Part shown: one piece after another, positions 46,930 through 56,535 of the stretch | Layout: every line of letters starts with the position of its first letter | Numbering within the stretch: position 1 is the first letter of the stretch | NCBI RefSeq assembly: GCF_000148725.1 | Contig: NZ_GL476300.1 | Span: 184,257 to 248,256 of the forward strand | DNA from: Roseibium sp. TrichSKD4 | Lineage (GTDB): Bacteria; Pseudomonadota; Alphaproteobacteria; Rhizobiales; Stappiaceae | Reading direction: 5' to 3' | DNA: 64,000 bases | Notes under the pieces: model-generated | Told to the model about the DNA's origin: nothing | What the model saw: only the letters and a program-made list of their open reading frames with translations | Database searches by the model: none | Position numbers and translations under genes: made by a program

Positions 46930-47895
46930 ATGGCCGTTTACACAGAAGTCACAGATGAAGAACTCGGAGCCTTCATCGACCGCTATGACATTGGCGGCCT
47001 GCTCTCCTTCAAAGGCATTGCCGAGGGAGTTGAGAACAGCAATTTTCTGGTGCACACGGAGGGTGGGTTTAACATCCTTACCCTTTATGAAAAGCGCGTC
47101 GACCCTGCGGATCTTCCATTCTTTTTGAAACTCAAGGAACATCTTGCTGCAAAGGGGCTATCCTGCCCCAAGCCGGTGCCTGCAAAAGATGGAAACCTTC
47201 TGGGCACGCTGGCCGGGCGCCCCGCTGCGATCATCACGTTTTTGGACGGCATGTGGATCAAGCGCCCGCAGGCCCCGCATTGCAACATGCTCGGACAGGC
47301 CATGGCCAAGATGCATCTGGCTGCGGCGGATTTTGATATGTCTCGCAAAAATGCGTTGGATGTCTCCGGTTGGCGGCCACTCTTTAACCTGAGTGCAGAT
47401 CGCGCAGATACTGTGTGCCCCGGTCTTGAAAAGCTGATCCGCGACGACCTTGATATTCTGGAAACCAACTGGCCGAAAGACCTTCCTCGCGGTGTCATTC
47501 ATGCTGATCTTTTTCCGGACAACGTCTTCTTTTTGCAGGACGAGTTGTCTGGTCTGATCGACTTTTATTTCGCCTGCACTGATACCCTCGCCTATGATCT
47601 CGCGATTTGTCTGAACGCTTGGTGCTTTGAGAATGATCTCTCCTTCAACGTCACAAAGGCGCAGGCGTTATTGAATGGCTACACTGAAGTCAGACCGCTG
47701 AGCGAAGCGGAATTTTCTGCTCTACCACTATTGGCGAGAGGCGCCGCACTCCGGTTCTTGCTCACACGACTGTACGACTGGTTGAACGTGCCCGAGGGTG
47801 CCTTGGTTATCCCGAAAGATCCGATCGAATACGTCAAGAAGTTGAGGTTCCACCAAACCGCCGCCTCCCCCGAAGCATATGGAATTTCCTTATGA
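46930..47895 (+). CDS. thrB: Homoserine kinase, ThrB2 type
   Basis: Phosphorylates homoserine in threonine synthesis. It belongs to the choline kinase/APH-like fold used by alphaproteobacteria, not to the GHMP family. [41 protein letters not shown] is the usual start; the catalytic loop is [16 protein letters not shown] and the metal Asp is in [26 protein letters not shown]. Length (321) is normal. Its stop overlaps the rnhA start by four bases. thrC lies about 6 kb away on the other strand. Confidence 0.93.
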   Translation: MAVYTEVTDEELGAFIDRYDIGGLLSFKGIAEGVENSNFLVHTEGGFNILTLYEKRVDPADLPFFLKLKEHLAAKGLSCPKPVPAKDGNLLGTLAGRPAAIITFLDGMWIKRPQAPHCNMLGQAMAKMHLAAADFDMSRKNALDVSGWRPLFNLSADRADTVCPGLEKLIRDDLDILETNWPKDLPRGVIHADLFPDNVFFLQDELSGLIDFYFACTDTLAYDLAICLNAWCFENDLSFNVTKAQALLNGYTEVRPLSEAEFSALPLLARGAALRFLLTRLYDWLNVPEGALVIPKDPIEYVKKLRFHQTAASPEAYGISL

Positions 47896-48344
47896 GCGAT
47901 GAAAAACGGGTCGTGATCTACACAGACGGCGCTTGTTCGGGAAATCCCGGCCCCGGTGGGTGGGGCGCGATCTTGCGTTTTGGCCAGCATGAAAAAGAAC
48001 TTTCTGGTGGTGAAGGCGAAACCACAAACAATCGCATGGAATTGACGGCAGCCATCAAAGCCCTCAACACACTAACAAGACCATGTGCAGTCGACCTTTA
48101 TACCGACAGCACCTATGTGCGCAGCGGCATCTCCGAGTGGATGAAAGGCTGGAAAGCGCGCGGCTGGAAAACGGCAGATAAGAAGCCGGTCAAGAATGCG
48201 GACCTCTGGCAGGAACTGGATGAAGCCAGGGACCGTCACGACGTAACCTGGCATTGGGTTAAGGGCCATGCTGGACACCCCGACAATGAACGCGCCGACG
48301 AATTGGCGCGGGGCGGTATGGCACCGTTCAAATCAGGCAGCTAA
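47892..48344 (+). CDS. rnhA: Ribonuclease HI
   Basis: Degrades RNA in RNA-DNA hybrids. [22 protein letters not shown] holds the first catalytic Asp, [13 protein letters not shown] the Glu, [20 protein letters not shown] the second Asp, and [21 protein letters not shown] the active-site His and last Asp. Length (150) is normal. It is coupled to thrB by a 4-base overlap. Confidence 0.96.
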   Translation: MSDEKRVVIYTDGACSGNPGPGGWGAILRFGQHEKELSGGEGETTNNRMELTAAIKALNTLTRPCAVDLYTDSTYVRSGISEWMKGWKARGWKTADKKPVKNADLWQELDEARDRHDVTWHWVKGHAGHPDNERADELARGGMAPFKSGS

Positions 48345-48376
48345 GCCTCAACGGCTCAAGGTTCGACCCACACCCG

Positions 48377-49231
48377 ATGCTTAAACCGGACAAACTTCTC
48401 ATTGTGGCCAATCCAACGGCTGGCGGCTACGATCGAACTGTTTTGGAAGCGGTTCGCGCTGGTCTGGAAAAAGCAGGCTACCATGTGACCTTGCATCTGA
48501 CCTCGCAGGCGGGCGAGATGGGCGAGATCTGCAGTGCTCCCACTTTCGATGCTGGCACTCTGGTCATTGCTGGCGGGGATGGGTCGGTGAACAATGCGCT
48601 GGCCGGTCTGCAAGCGCAGCTGAACACTCCAAAACTCGCAATCATTCCCTGCGGTACAGCGAATGTTTTGGCCCACGAGCTCAAGCTTCCGAAAAAGCCA
48701 CATAAAATCATTGAAATGCTAACTGCTGGCCAGACCATTCCGCTTCATGCTGGTCTCGCAAATGGACACCCGTTTGTGCTGATGGCCTCGTCCGGATTTG
48801 ATGCCGAGGTCGTCCATGCCATTCCGCTGGCGTTGAAGCGGCGCTTGGGCAAGCTTGCCTATGTAGTGACCGCCCTGAAGCTTGCATTTACCCGCAAGCC
48901 TGTGGACCTTGAGGCAGAAGTGGACGGCGAGATCTATCGAGGCAAGCTGATTGTCGCCACGAACAGCCGTTTTTATGGTGGCCCGTTTTGTGTGGCTCCA
49001 AATGAGAGTGTCAGCCGCGCAGGCCTGCATTTACTGGTTCTGGAAAATGATGATGTGCTTTCGGTAATCCGTTTCGCACTGGCCCTCATCAGCAACCGCA
49101 TGCACAAAACAAAAGGGGTGCGTGTAATTCCATTTGAGCGCGCGAGGCTGCACAGCACTCAGGCTGCAGCGGTTCAGATCGACTGCAGCGGTTCAGATCG
49201 ACGGCGACCCTTTTGGCGCGACGCCTGTTGA
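48377..49231 (+). CDS. Lipid/diacylglycerol kinase family protein with shifted C-terminus
   Basis: YegS/DgkB-like kinase. LIVANPTAGGYDRT and LVIAGGDGSVNNALAGL (the GGDG ATP-binding loop) and the C-terminal PFCVAPNES region are present. A tandem 19-bp duplication at 49164-49201 shifts the frame, so the end reads CSGSDRRRPFWRDAC and stops at 49231. Without it the frame would continue IDGDPFGATPVELSISSITLEMIVP to a stop at 49274 (292 residues), the normal end. The change removes the last beta strands, so activity may be affected. A sequencing artefact must be considered. Confidence 0.85.
   Translation: MLKPDKLLIVANPTAGGYDRTVLEAVRAGLEKAGYHVTLHLTSQAGEMGEICSAPTFDAGTLVIAGGDGSVNNALAGLQAQLNTPKLAIIPCGTANVLAHELKLPKKPHKIIEMLTAGQTIPLHAGLANGHPFVLMASSGFDAEVVHAIPLALKRRLGKLAYVVTALKLAFTRKPVDLEAEVDGEIYRGKLIVATNSRFYGGPFCVAPNESVSRAGLHLLVLENDDVLSVIRFALALISNRMHKTKGVRVIPFERARLHSTQAAAVQIDCSGSDRRRPFWRDAC
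49164..49201 (+). repeat. 19-bp tandem duplication in the lipid kinase gene
   Basis: CTGCAGCGGTTCAGATCGA is present at 49164-49182 and repeated directly at 49183-49201. Nineteen is not a multiple of three, so it causes a frameshift. Removing one copy restores the family C-terminus. Confidence 0.95.
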
Positions 49232-49323
49232 GCTCTCCATATCGTCGATCACACTGGAAATGATCGTTCCCTGACCAAACTCCCAAAACCACCTGCGTCC
49301 CACTGGTGATCTGCTTCTCTTGA

Positions 49324-52236
49324 TCAGGATACGGCTTCTTCTTTCGGCATTTTGCGCAAGGTCTTTGTGGCTTCATCACTGGAGACCGCCTGACCAAAGA
49401 AGAAGCCTTGTGCGTATTCGCAGCCCAGCTGGTAAAGTTCCAACGCCTCGTCTTCGCTTTCCGCCCCTTCCGCAACGATTGACATGCCAAGGTCATGCCC
49501 CATGGCGACGATCGTCCGCAGCAAGATCGAACGCGAACTGTCCGCGCTTGGCTTCACGAATGACTGATCGATTTTAAGCGTGTCGAACGGGAACCGCTGG
49601 AGATACGATAAGGACGAATGCCCTGTGCCAAAATCATCAATGGACAGGCCTGCCCCCAGCCCACGCAGGCGCTCAAGAACCTTCACCGAATATTCCGGGT
49701 TGGACATGACTAGCGATTCCGTCAGTTCCAGTTTCAGCGTTCCCGGAGCAACAGAAGAGCGAGATAGGACCGCCTTCACATCATTGATCAAATCGTGATT
49801 GAGAAGCTGGCGAGAAGACAGATTGACCGAAACAAAAAGCGGAGTTGACGTTTTCATTTCCCGTTGCCAGTAAGCCAGCTGATGCGCGCCCTTTTCCAGC
49901 ATATACATGCCAAGTTCATGAATCAGGCCAGATTGCTCGGCAATCGGAATAAACTCGCTTGGTGAGATCTGTCCGCGTTTCGGGTGCTTCCACCGCGCCA
50001 AGACTTCAAAACCGGCAACGCTCTGATTTTCCAGGCGCACAATCGGCTGATAAAAAACGCCGAGATTTTCTTTCTTGATCGCCTCGCGTAGATCCGCTTC
50101 GAGGTCGACAACGTTCTTGCCAAGTGGGCGCAGGATCGGGCGGAACACTTCCTGTCGATCACCGCCGAGGCGCCGCGCATGGTTTAACGCGATTTCAGCG
50201 TTGGCCATAAGGTCTTCAACGTCCTGCTTGCCGCCTTCAAACAGTGCAATACCGGCCGAACAGGTGAGAAAAATCTCACGCTCCCCGAAGGTAATCGGCG
50301 ACCGAACGGCCTTGCGCAAGGAATCTGCCAACGCAACAACGCGGTCCGGTTCCTTCTCGGACAAAACAACCAGACCATAGAGGTCGCCATTCAGCCGAGC
50401 GAGCGTGTCCTGACGACCGATAAGGCGGCCCAGTCGGCGCGCCACTGTGAGCAGAATGCTGTCCCCGGCGGAAATTCCGATGCTGTCATTCACCTGCTTG
50501 AACCGGTCCAGATTAAGCATAATGACAGTTGGCTTGACACCTGATTGTTCAGCATTTGTCTGGATGACTGCAGTGCGCAAACGGTCCATGAAAAGTTCGC
50601 GGTTAGGCAAGCCCGTCAGATTATCGTGAACCGCATCGTGCAGGAGTCGTTCTTCTGCCGTGCGTTCCTCAGTGACATCCAACAAGGTGCCAACGCAGCG
50701 AATAACTTCACCGTCCGCTCCAACGATAGGTCTGGCGCGCAGTCGGAACCACCGGAAGTGGCCGTCCTCCGACCTCAGCCGGAAGGTTTGGACGATCTTG
50801 CCACCGCGTTTGTCTATGACCGCATCCAGTGTTGCCCGAAACCGATCCCGGTCTTGCGGGTGGAGGACGTCAAGCCAATCTCTTGCCGGGCCCTCCAGCG
50901 TTCCGCGACGCAGGTTCAAGAGATCTTCGACCTCGTTCCCGGTGAAGATCCGGTCGCGGTCGATGTCCCAATCCCAGATGATGTCTCCGGCCCCGGTCAA
51001 TGCAAGCGCCCGGCGCTCCACATCCGAGATTAGCCCCTGCGCAATTGCTCCGCCTGCAAAGGCGTGCTGCATGACTGTGAAGCCGATCAACAGAACTATG
51101 AGAACCAGTCCACCGCCGAGCGCGGGTTGAACAATGTCATTTGCGAGTGTCCCGGTCACGGTCATCGCTGCGCCAATAAGCCAGGCCAGCAACAGGAACC
51201 AACTCGGGATCAGGAGAATTGCACGATCATAGCCCTGCCAGGCGAGCACCAAAATGGTGACGAAACCCAAAATGCCAATAATGCCCATTGCCAAACGGGC
51301 AATCCCAGCAGCAACGGACGGATCCCACACAGCCACCCCCAAAAGCCCCAACAGCAAGACAAGGCTGGTCAGCGCCAGATGGGAATAATGGATATTCCAG
51401 CGATTGAGGTTCAGATAGGCATAGAGGAAGATGATCAAGCTGGAAGTCAGCATGACCTCTGCGGAAGCGCGGTAAAGCGGTTCACCGCCGTGCTCCAGTT
51501 TGAACAACAGGCTCCAGAAGCCAAAATCGATGCAAAGATAAGCGAGAACAGACCAAGCAAGCGCAGCCGTTGCCGGGAACATGACTGTGCCCTTGACCAC
51601 AAAAAGAATGGTCAGAAACAAGGCAAGCAGGCCAGAGATTCCAAGAATGATCCCGCGATAAAGCGTATAGCCGTTGATTGTTTCCTTGTAGACCTCAGGC
51701 TTCCATAACCGCAGCTGCGGCAAGTCCGGAGAATTCAACTCCGCCACAAAGGTCACAATGGCTCCGGGGTCCAGCGTGATCAGGAAGACATCTGCCTCAA
51801 GGCTGTGTTCGCGAACAGGGGCCAATCCCTGACTTGGGGTAATTGCTACGATGCGGGACGAGCCAAGCTCCGGCCAAAACAGTTTGGAGCCAACCAAGCG
51901 AAAAAACGGTGCGACCAGCAGACGGTCAACCTGTTCATCACTGGTATTTGCCAAGGCAAAGACGGTCCAGCTTCGGCTGCTGCCATCTCGTGACGGCACC
52001 TCGATCCGGCGCACGATACCGTCAGCGCCAGGAGCTGTGGACACCTGCAATCGTGGGACGGCTTCCCTGTAGAGATCGACTGAATCTGTCAGTTCCAGCG
52101 CATCTATATCGGGCGGCACCGGGATCGGCTCAATTGCATGGACAGTTTGCGCGCTGAAGATGACGCAGCAGACCGCAAGTACCCAATACAGGAGCCCTTT
52201 TGAAGCTCGACAGAAATCAAACCACGAATACGACAT
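49324..52236 (-). CDS. Large membrane GGDEF-EAL protein (7TMR-DISM type)
   Basis: Cyclic-di-GMP phosphodiesterase candidate with a signal peptide (to about residue 35), a periplasmic DISM-like region (about 40-190), a membrane domain with about seven helices (190-400), a PAS domain (about 410-530, GDIIWDWDIDRDRIFTGNEVEDLLN and the LHPQDRDRF loop), a GGDEF domain (about 540-690) and an EAL domain (705-955). The GGDEF signature is replaced by N616-G-D-L-Y and is probably inactive. The EAL site looks complete: E744-V-L, VNLSSRQL, LELTESLVM, DDFGTGHSSLSYL and KIDQSFV. Length (970) is normal for this architecture. Confidence 0.9.
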   Translation of the reverse strand: MSYSWFDFCRASKGLLYWVLAVCCVIFSAQTVHAIEPIPVPPDIDALELTDSVDLYREAVPRLQVSTAPGADGIVRRIEVPSRDGSSRSWTVFALANTSDEQVDRLLVAPFFRLVGSKLFWPELGSSRIVAITPSQGLAPVREHSLEADVFLITLDPGAIVTFVAELNSPDLPQLRLWKPEVYKETINGYTLYRGIILGISGLLALFLTILFVVKGTVMFPATAALAWSVLAYLCIDFGFWSLLFKLEHGGEPLYRASAEVMLTSSLIIFLYAYLNLNRWNIHYSHLALTSLVLLLGLLGVAVWDPSVAAGIARLAMGIIGILGFVTILVLAWQGYDRAILLIPSWFLLLAWLIGAAMTVTGTLANDIVQPALGGGLVLIVLLIGFTVMQHAFAGGAIAQGLISDVERRALALTGAGDIIWDWDIDRDRIFTGNEVEDLLNLRRGTLEGPARDWLDVLHPQDRDRFRATLDAVIDKRGGKIVQTFRLRSEDGHFRWFRLRARPIVGADGEVIRCVGTLLDVTEERTAEERLLHDAVHDNLTGLPNRELFMDRLRTAVIQTNAEQSGVKPTVIMLNLDRFKQVNDSIGISAGDSILLTVARRLGRLIGRQDTLARLNGDLYGLVVLSEKEPDRVVALADSLRKAVRSPITFGEREIFLTCSAGIALFEGGKQDVEDLMANAEIALNHARRLGGDRQEVFRPILRPLGKNVVDLEADLREAIKKENLGVFYQPIVRLENQSVAGFEVLARWKHPKRGQISPSEFIPIAEQSGLIHELGMYMLEKGAHQLAYWQREMKTSTPLFVSVNLSSRQLLNHDLINDVKAVLSRSSVAPGTLKLELTESLVMSNPEYSVKVLERLRGLGAGLSIDDFGTGHSSLSYLQRFPFDTLKIDQSFVKPSADSSRSILLRTIVAMGHDLGMSIVAEGAESEDEALELYQLGCEYAQGFFFGQAVSSDEATKTLRKMPKEEAVS

Positions 52237-52298
52237 AAACGAAGCAGTATAATGTTGCGGGAATTGTCACAAGGTCTCTTTCAGTTTGCTCCCCGCTC

Positions 52299-52904
52299 TC
52301 ATGGAGCGCGCCCATGTGGCCGAAGCATGGTCTTCAGGTAAACAGGCAAACAACAGATGATCTGCCAAGCGCCATCGATCAACAGATACTTTTGCGCATA
52401 TCGTTCTTGTCTGAACCCCATCTTTTCAAGCAAGGAGATCGACCGCTGATTCGTCGGGATGCAGGCTGCCTCGACCCGGTGCAATCGCAACGTGCTGAAG
52501 CAATATGGCAAGAGCAGCGAAAGAGCGTCAGTCATGTGCCCAGCCCCGGCAAAAGGAGCGCCCATCCAATACCCCAGTGTTGCGCATTGACTGACGCCCC
52601 TGCGTAAATTCGACAAAGTCAAACCGCCAACAAGCCGTTCTTCTTCCCGCTCAAACAGCAAAAAGGGATAGGTTCTTCCTTCACGCCTTTCCTTTGCGTA
52701 GCGGCGCAACCGGCGACGGAAACCCGCCTTTGTCAGGTCATCTTGCGGCCAAACAGGCTCCCAAGGCTTCAGAAACGCACGGCTTTGCTCGCGCAGCTCT
52801 GCCCATTCGGTAAAGTCGGCCATAACGGGATAGCGTAAAAAATGAGTGGCACCCTCAATCCGCGGCTCGTTGTCCGGGCACAAGGTCGATTTGAAGAGTG
52901 CCAT
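52299..52904 (-). CDS. GNAT N-acetyltransferase, RimJ-like
   Basis: Acetyl-CoA-dependent acetyltransferase, RimJ/RimL subgroup (GNAT). LVGGLTLSNLRRGVSQCATLGYWMGAPFAGAGHMTDALSLLLPYCFSTLRLHRVEAACIPTNQRSISLLEKMGFRQE contains the acetyl-CoA loop and the typical helix. Length (201) is usual. It is the last gene of the thrC-M16-GNAT run, 12 bases after the peptidase gene. A ribosomal-protein or other N-terminal substrate is likely but not certain. Confidence 0.88.
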   Translation of the reverse strand: MALFKSTLCPDNEPRIEGATHFLRYPVMADFTEWAELREQSRAFLKPWEPVWPQDDLTKAGFRRRLRRYAKERREGRTYPFLLFEREEERLVGGLTLSNLRRGVSQCATLGYWMGAPFAGAGHMTDALSLLLPYCFSTLRLHRVEAACIPTNQRSISLLEKMGFRQERYAQKYLLIDGAWQIICCLPVYLKTMLRPHGRAP

Positions 52905-52916
52905 GTCGCGCCACCT

Positions 52917-54203
52917 CTATATAGATGCAGCTCTCAGGACTGGAGAGGTCAAACTGTTTGCAATGTCATTTACAGACATCAGCTTGTCGACCGGCCCAAC
53001 GGCTGTCAACGTTGGCACTGCGTTGAGGAAAGTTTCCTGTGCAACACGTCTGATCTCCGCGGCAGTCACAGCTTCAATCTTGGCTGACACCTCATCCATG
53101 GGCAGAACTCGGCCATGAACTAGTATCTGGCGGGCAATCTGGCCAGCACGTGCTGCCGGGCTTTCCAAGGCCATCATCAACCCTGCCCGAATTTGCGCGC
53201 GAGATCGATTCACCTCTGCGTCGCTAATTGTTTCTCCAGCTGAGCGAAGCTCATCGAGGATCATGGGCATCAAGGCTGTCAGGTCTTCCTGACTGGTTGC
53301 GGCATGCAGGCCGAAAAGGCCCGTGTCGCTGAAGGCCCAATGGAAACTGTAGATCGCATAGCAGAGGCCGTGCTTCTCGCGGATTTCCTGAAACAGGCGC
53401 GAAGACATCCCGCCGCCCATGATGGACGCGAGAATCTGGATCGCATAATAGTCCTTGGACTTGTAAGGCCGACCTTCAAACCCGATCAGGATTTGCGCTT
53501 CCATCAAGTCTTTCTCGATCCGAACTTCGCCGCCTTTGTAGGATGCATGTTCGCCCTGCCCAGCGGCCTCTTGAGAAATTGCGCCAAATTTCTGCGCCGC
53601 CAATTCCACCAGCTGATCGTGATCCACGGCTCCAGCTGCGGCGAGTACCATGTCGGGACCACGATACCGCTCGTGAAGATACTGATTGAGCGCATCCGGT
53701 GTGAAGCCGAGAACACCCTCGGGCGTACCAAGGATCGGACGACCGATGGATTGATCAGGCCAAGCGGTTGATTGAAAAAGGTCAAACGCCTTGTCTTCTG
53801 GCGTGTCAGCGGCTGCCCCGATTTCCTGAAGGATGACATGTTGCTCGCGCTTGAGCTCTTCGCCATCAAACACCGAATTCTGCAAGATGTCCGACAGCAT
53901 ATCGACGGCGAGTGGAACATCTTCCGCCAATACACGCGCATAGTAGTTCGTATGCTCAATGCTGGTCGCAGCGTTCAGCTCGCCGCCAACGGCCTCGATC
54001 TCCTCGGCAATTTGCCGTGCATTTCGGCGCGCTGTTCCCTTGAACGCCATGTGTTCCAGAAGGTGGGTGATGCCATTTTGCTCCACCCGCTCGGATCTTG
54101 AGCCTGTCTTGACCCAAATCCCGAGCGCCGCAGTTTTCAGGTGCGGCATGCGGTCTGTCACAACCGTCAGACCATTATCCAGAACCGTCGTTCTTACATC
54201 CAT
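52917..54203 (-). CDS. M16-family zinc peptidase (processing peptidase-like)
   Basis: Pitrilysin-type peptidase similar to the mitochondrial processing peptidase beta chain. The inverted zinc site is HLLEHMAFKG (HXXEH) near residue 47; a more distal Glu is in the FDGEELKREQHVILQEIGAAADTPEDKAFD region. The C-terminal half is the structural M16C domain. Length (428) is normal. Its start is two bases after the thrC stop. Substrates are unknown. The same gene order is common in Hyphomicrobiales. Confidence 0.93.
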   Translation of the reverse strand: MDVRTTVLDNGLTVVTDRMPHLKTAALGIWVKTGSRSERVEQNGITHLLEHMAFKGTARRNARQIAEEIEAVGGELNAATSIEHTNYYARVLAEDVPLAVDMLSDILQNSVFDGEELKREQHVILQEIGAAADTPEDKAFDLFQSTAWPDQSIGRPILGTPEGVLGFTPDALNQYLHERYRGPDMVLAAAGAVDHDQLVELAAQKFGAISQEAAGQGEHASYKGGEVRIEKDLMEAQILIGFEGRPYKSKDYYAIQILASIMGGGMSSRLFQEIREKHGLCYAIYSFHWAFSDTGLFGLHAATSQEDLTALMPMILDELRSAGETISDAEVNRSRAQIRAGLMMALESPAARAGQIARQILVHGRVLPMDEVSAKIEAVTAAEIRRVAQETFLNAVPTLTAVGPVDKLMSVNDIANSLTSPVLRAASI

Positions 54204-54205
54204 AC

Positions 54206-55621
54206 TTAAACTCCGCTACGCACGGCGCGCGCGTGCTTTTCGACAAAGGCTTCCACTGCGCCCTGCTCGGCAGCAACAACATGTTGGCGTTCTTCAGCGC
54301 TCATCATCGGCTGCAATTCGCTTGGCAATTCCGGACGGACACCGCAGGCCGCTTCAACGGCATCCGGGAACTTGGCCGGATGCGCAGTCCCGAGAACAAT
54401 CATAGGTACATCCGCGGTCTCATACGCCTTGGCAACATGAATACCGATGGCCGTGTGCGGGTCGAGCAAATAACCGCTGTCCGTCACGGTTGAGGCGATT
54501 GTGCTCGCCGTATCTTCTTCCGAGCAGCGGCCAGCAGCAAAGGACTGGTGTATTTTCTCCAGAACCGGTCCTTCAATTGTAAAGCTTCCAGATTGGCGCA
54601 GGCGATCCATCATGGTTTTCACCGCTCCGCCGTCGCGACCGCTTGCTGCGCTCAACAATCGCTCGAAATTGGAAGAAACTTGAATGTCCATTGACGGAGA
54701 GGTCGTGGCAGAAACGCCGCGCGTTTCATAGCGTCCGGTCTCAAGACACCGCACAAGAATGTCGTTCACATTCGTGGCGACAACCAGCTGGTCAATTGGT
54801 AGACCCATCATCTTGGCCGCGTATCCGGCAAAGATGTCCCCGAAGTTACCGGTAGGAACCGTGAATGACACCTTGCGATGCGGCGCGCCGACAGCAGCCC
54901 CGGCCACAAAGTAATAGACGATCTGCGCGAGAATTCGCGCCCAGTTGATCGAATTGACGCCGGATAGTGCAACACGATCGCGGAACGGGAAATTGTTGAA
55001 CATGCCTTTTACGATGTGCTGGCAATCATCGAAATTACCAGTCAAGGCAAGAGCATGAACGTTGTCTTCCGTCGGCGTGGTCATTTGCCGGCGCTGGACG
55101 TTGGATACACGGCCATCAGGAAACAGGATGAAGATATCTGTCCGATCACGGCCACGGAACGCTTCAATCGCTGCGCCGCCTGTATCTCCTGACGTCGCAC
55201 CAACAATCGTTGCCCGCTGCCCGCGCTCAGTCAGAACGTGATCCATCATCCGACCAAGCAGCTGCATGGCCACGTCCTTGAACGCCAGGGTCGGACCATG
55301 GAAAAGCTCCAGGACAAATCGACCCGGTGCCAATTGAACGAGCGGCGTTACGGCATCATGACGAAAGCCTGCATACGCATCATCGATCATGGCCTTCAAA
55401 TCAGCATCTGATATTTCACCGCCAACGAACGGCTGTATCACCTCAAAAGCGACATCAGCGTAAGGACGTCCGGCAAAGAATGCGATTTTTTCGGCATCAA
55501 ATGTCGGCCAGCTTTCTGGAAGATAAAGGCCACCATCACGGGCCAAGCCTTGAAGAAGTACGTCGGAAAACTCGAGTACAGGTGCATCACCGCGGGTGCT
55601 GAAGTATTTCACCGCGTTCAT
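54206..55621 (-). CDS. thrC: Threonine synthase
   Basis: Converts phosphohomoserine to threonine with PLP. The PLP lysine is in FHGPTLAFKDVAMQLLGRMMDHVL, and ATSGDTGGAAIEAFRGRDRTDIFILFPDGRVSNVQRRQMTT and VPTGNFGDIFAGYAAKMMGLP are family signatures. Length (471) matches the longer (type 2) synthases of proteobacteria. First gene of the thrC-M16-GNAT unit. thrB is on the other strand upstream in the window. Confidence 0.96.
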   Translation of the reverse strand: MNAVKYFSTRGDAPVLEFSDVLLQGLARDGGLYLPESWPTFDAEKIAFFAGRPYADVAFEVIQPFVGGEISDADLKAMIDDAYAGFRHDAVTPLVQLAPGRFVLELFHGPTLAFKDVAMQLLGRMMDHVLTERGQRATIVGATSGDTGGAAIEAFRGRDRTDIFILFPDGRVSNVQRRQMTTPTEDNVHALALTGNFDDCQHIVKGMFNNFPFRDRVALSGVNSINWARILAQIVYYFVAGAAVGAPHRKVSFTVPTGNFGDIFAGYAAKMMGLPIDQLVVATNVNDILVRCLETGRYETRGVSATTSPSMDIQVSSNFERLLSAASGRDGGAVKTMMDRLRQSGSFTIEGPVLEKIHQSFAAGRCSEEDTASTIASTVTDSGYLLDPHTAIGIHVAKAYETADVPMIVLGTAHPAKFPDAVEAACGVRPELPSELQPMMSAEERQHVVAAEQGAVEAFVEKHARAVRSGV

Positions 55622-55747
55622 TGCCTCCGGAATTAAACTTGTTGGGCCACACGGCCATTCCGGCGCACACTAGACTATACTGACGGCAAATTAAACTCAT
55701 TGTCGTCGGCATTTATGCGAAGTTGATTGATTTGAAGTTTCCGCTGC

Positions 55748-56344
55748 TCAGGCGTGCCCAGCCTCTCCGTAAAGCATAGCCGGATCAATTCCGATCGACA
55801 TCATGGCGCGCTGCCACTTCTCTCCTGTGTCAGCATCAAAAACCAGATCAGGAGCAGCCGGAGCTGTCAGCCAACCATTGGCCTGAATCTCGCTCTCAAG
55901 CTGACCTGGAGCCCATCCGGAATATCCAAGCGCAAGCAAGGCATGCTCCGGTCCGCTGCCATCAGCCATAGCCTTCAAAATTTCTAGTGTGGCTGTAAGG
56001 CAAATGCCATTGTCGATGGGCAACGTCGAACGGTCGATGACGAAGTCATCAGAATGCAGAACGAACCCGCGTTCAACTTCAACCGGCCCACCTTTGAACA
56101 CGCTCATTTCACGGACACCTGATGGCAGACGAATGGCTGTTTCGTCATTGACGATATCCAGCTGAAGGAGGAGGTCTTCAAAAGACAGGTGCCGAGCGAC
56201 CTGATTTAGCACCAGCCCCATGGCCCCCTGCTCGGAATGGGAGCACATGTAGATGACGGAGTGATCGAACCGGCCGTCTTCCATATTCGGCATGGCAATC
56301 AACATCTGACCTTCAAGCGAGTTGGCTCGTCCCGTCTCAGTCAT
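55748..56344 (-). CDS. YqgE/AlgH family protein
   Basis: Conserved protein (UPF0301) of 198 residues. [40 protein letters not shown] is the diagnostic start; [16 protein letters not shown] and [25 protein letters not shown] follow. The fold is known but the biochemical role is not; AlgH in pseudomonads affects alginate and virulence regulation. It is divergent from the DsbD-like gene. Confidence 0.92.
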   Translation of the reverse strand: MTETGRANSLEGQMLIAMPNMEDGRFDHSVIYMCSHSEQGAMGLVLNQVARHLSFEDLLLQLDIVNDETAIRLPSGVREMSVFKGGPVEVERGFVLHSDDFVIDRSTLPIDNGICLTATLEILKAMADGSGPEHALLALGYSGWAPGQLESEIQANGWLTAPAAPDLVFDADTGEKWQRAMMSIGIDPAMLYGEAGHA

Positions 56345-56535
56345 GGATTACTCCTCGATTTCTCCGGCGCCGGTCGTTCCGTGCAGCCTGTATTCCATGC
56401 TAGCGTCTCTCTGCATACTTGTTAACTCACAGAGCACGTACAAGTTGTCGCTGTTCACCATTCTGTCAGGCCCGGGTGATCGAGACTTACGATAAACTGC
56501 CATTCAACCTCCAAAAAGTGCCGATTATCTCCATC

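Noticed and set aside
56419-56535. N-terminal extension of the DsbD-like protein
   Set aside because: It would place 39 residues before a good signal peptide; the ATG at 56536 is more sensible.
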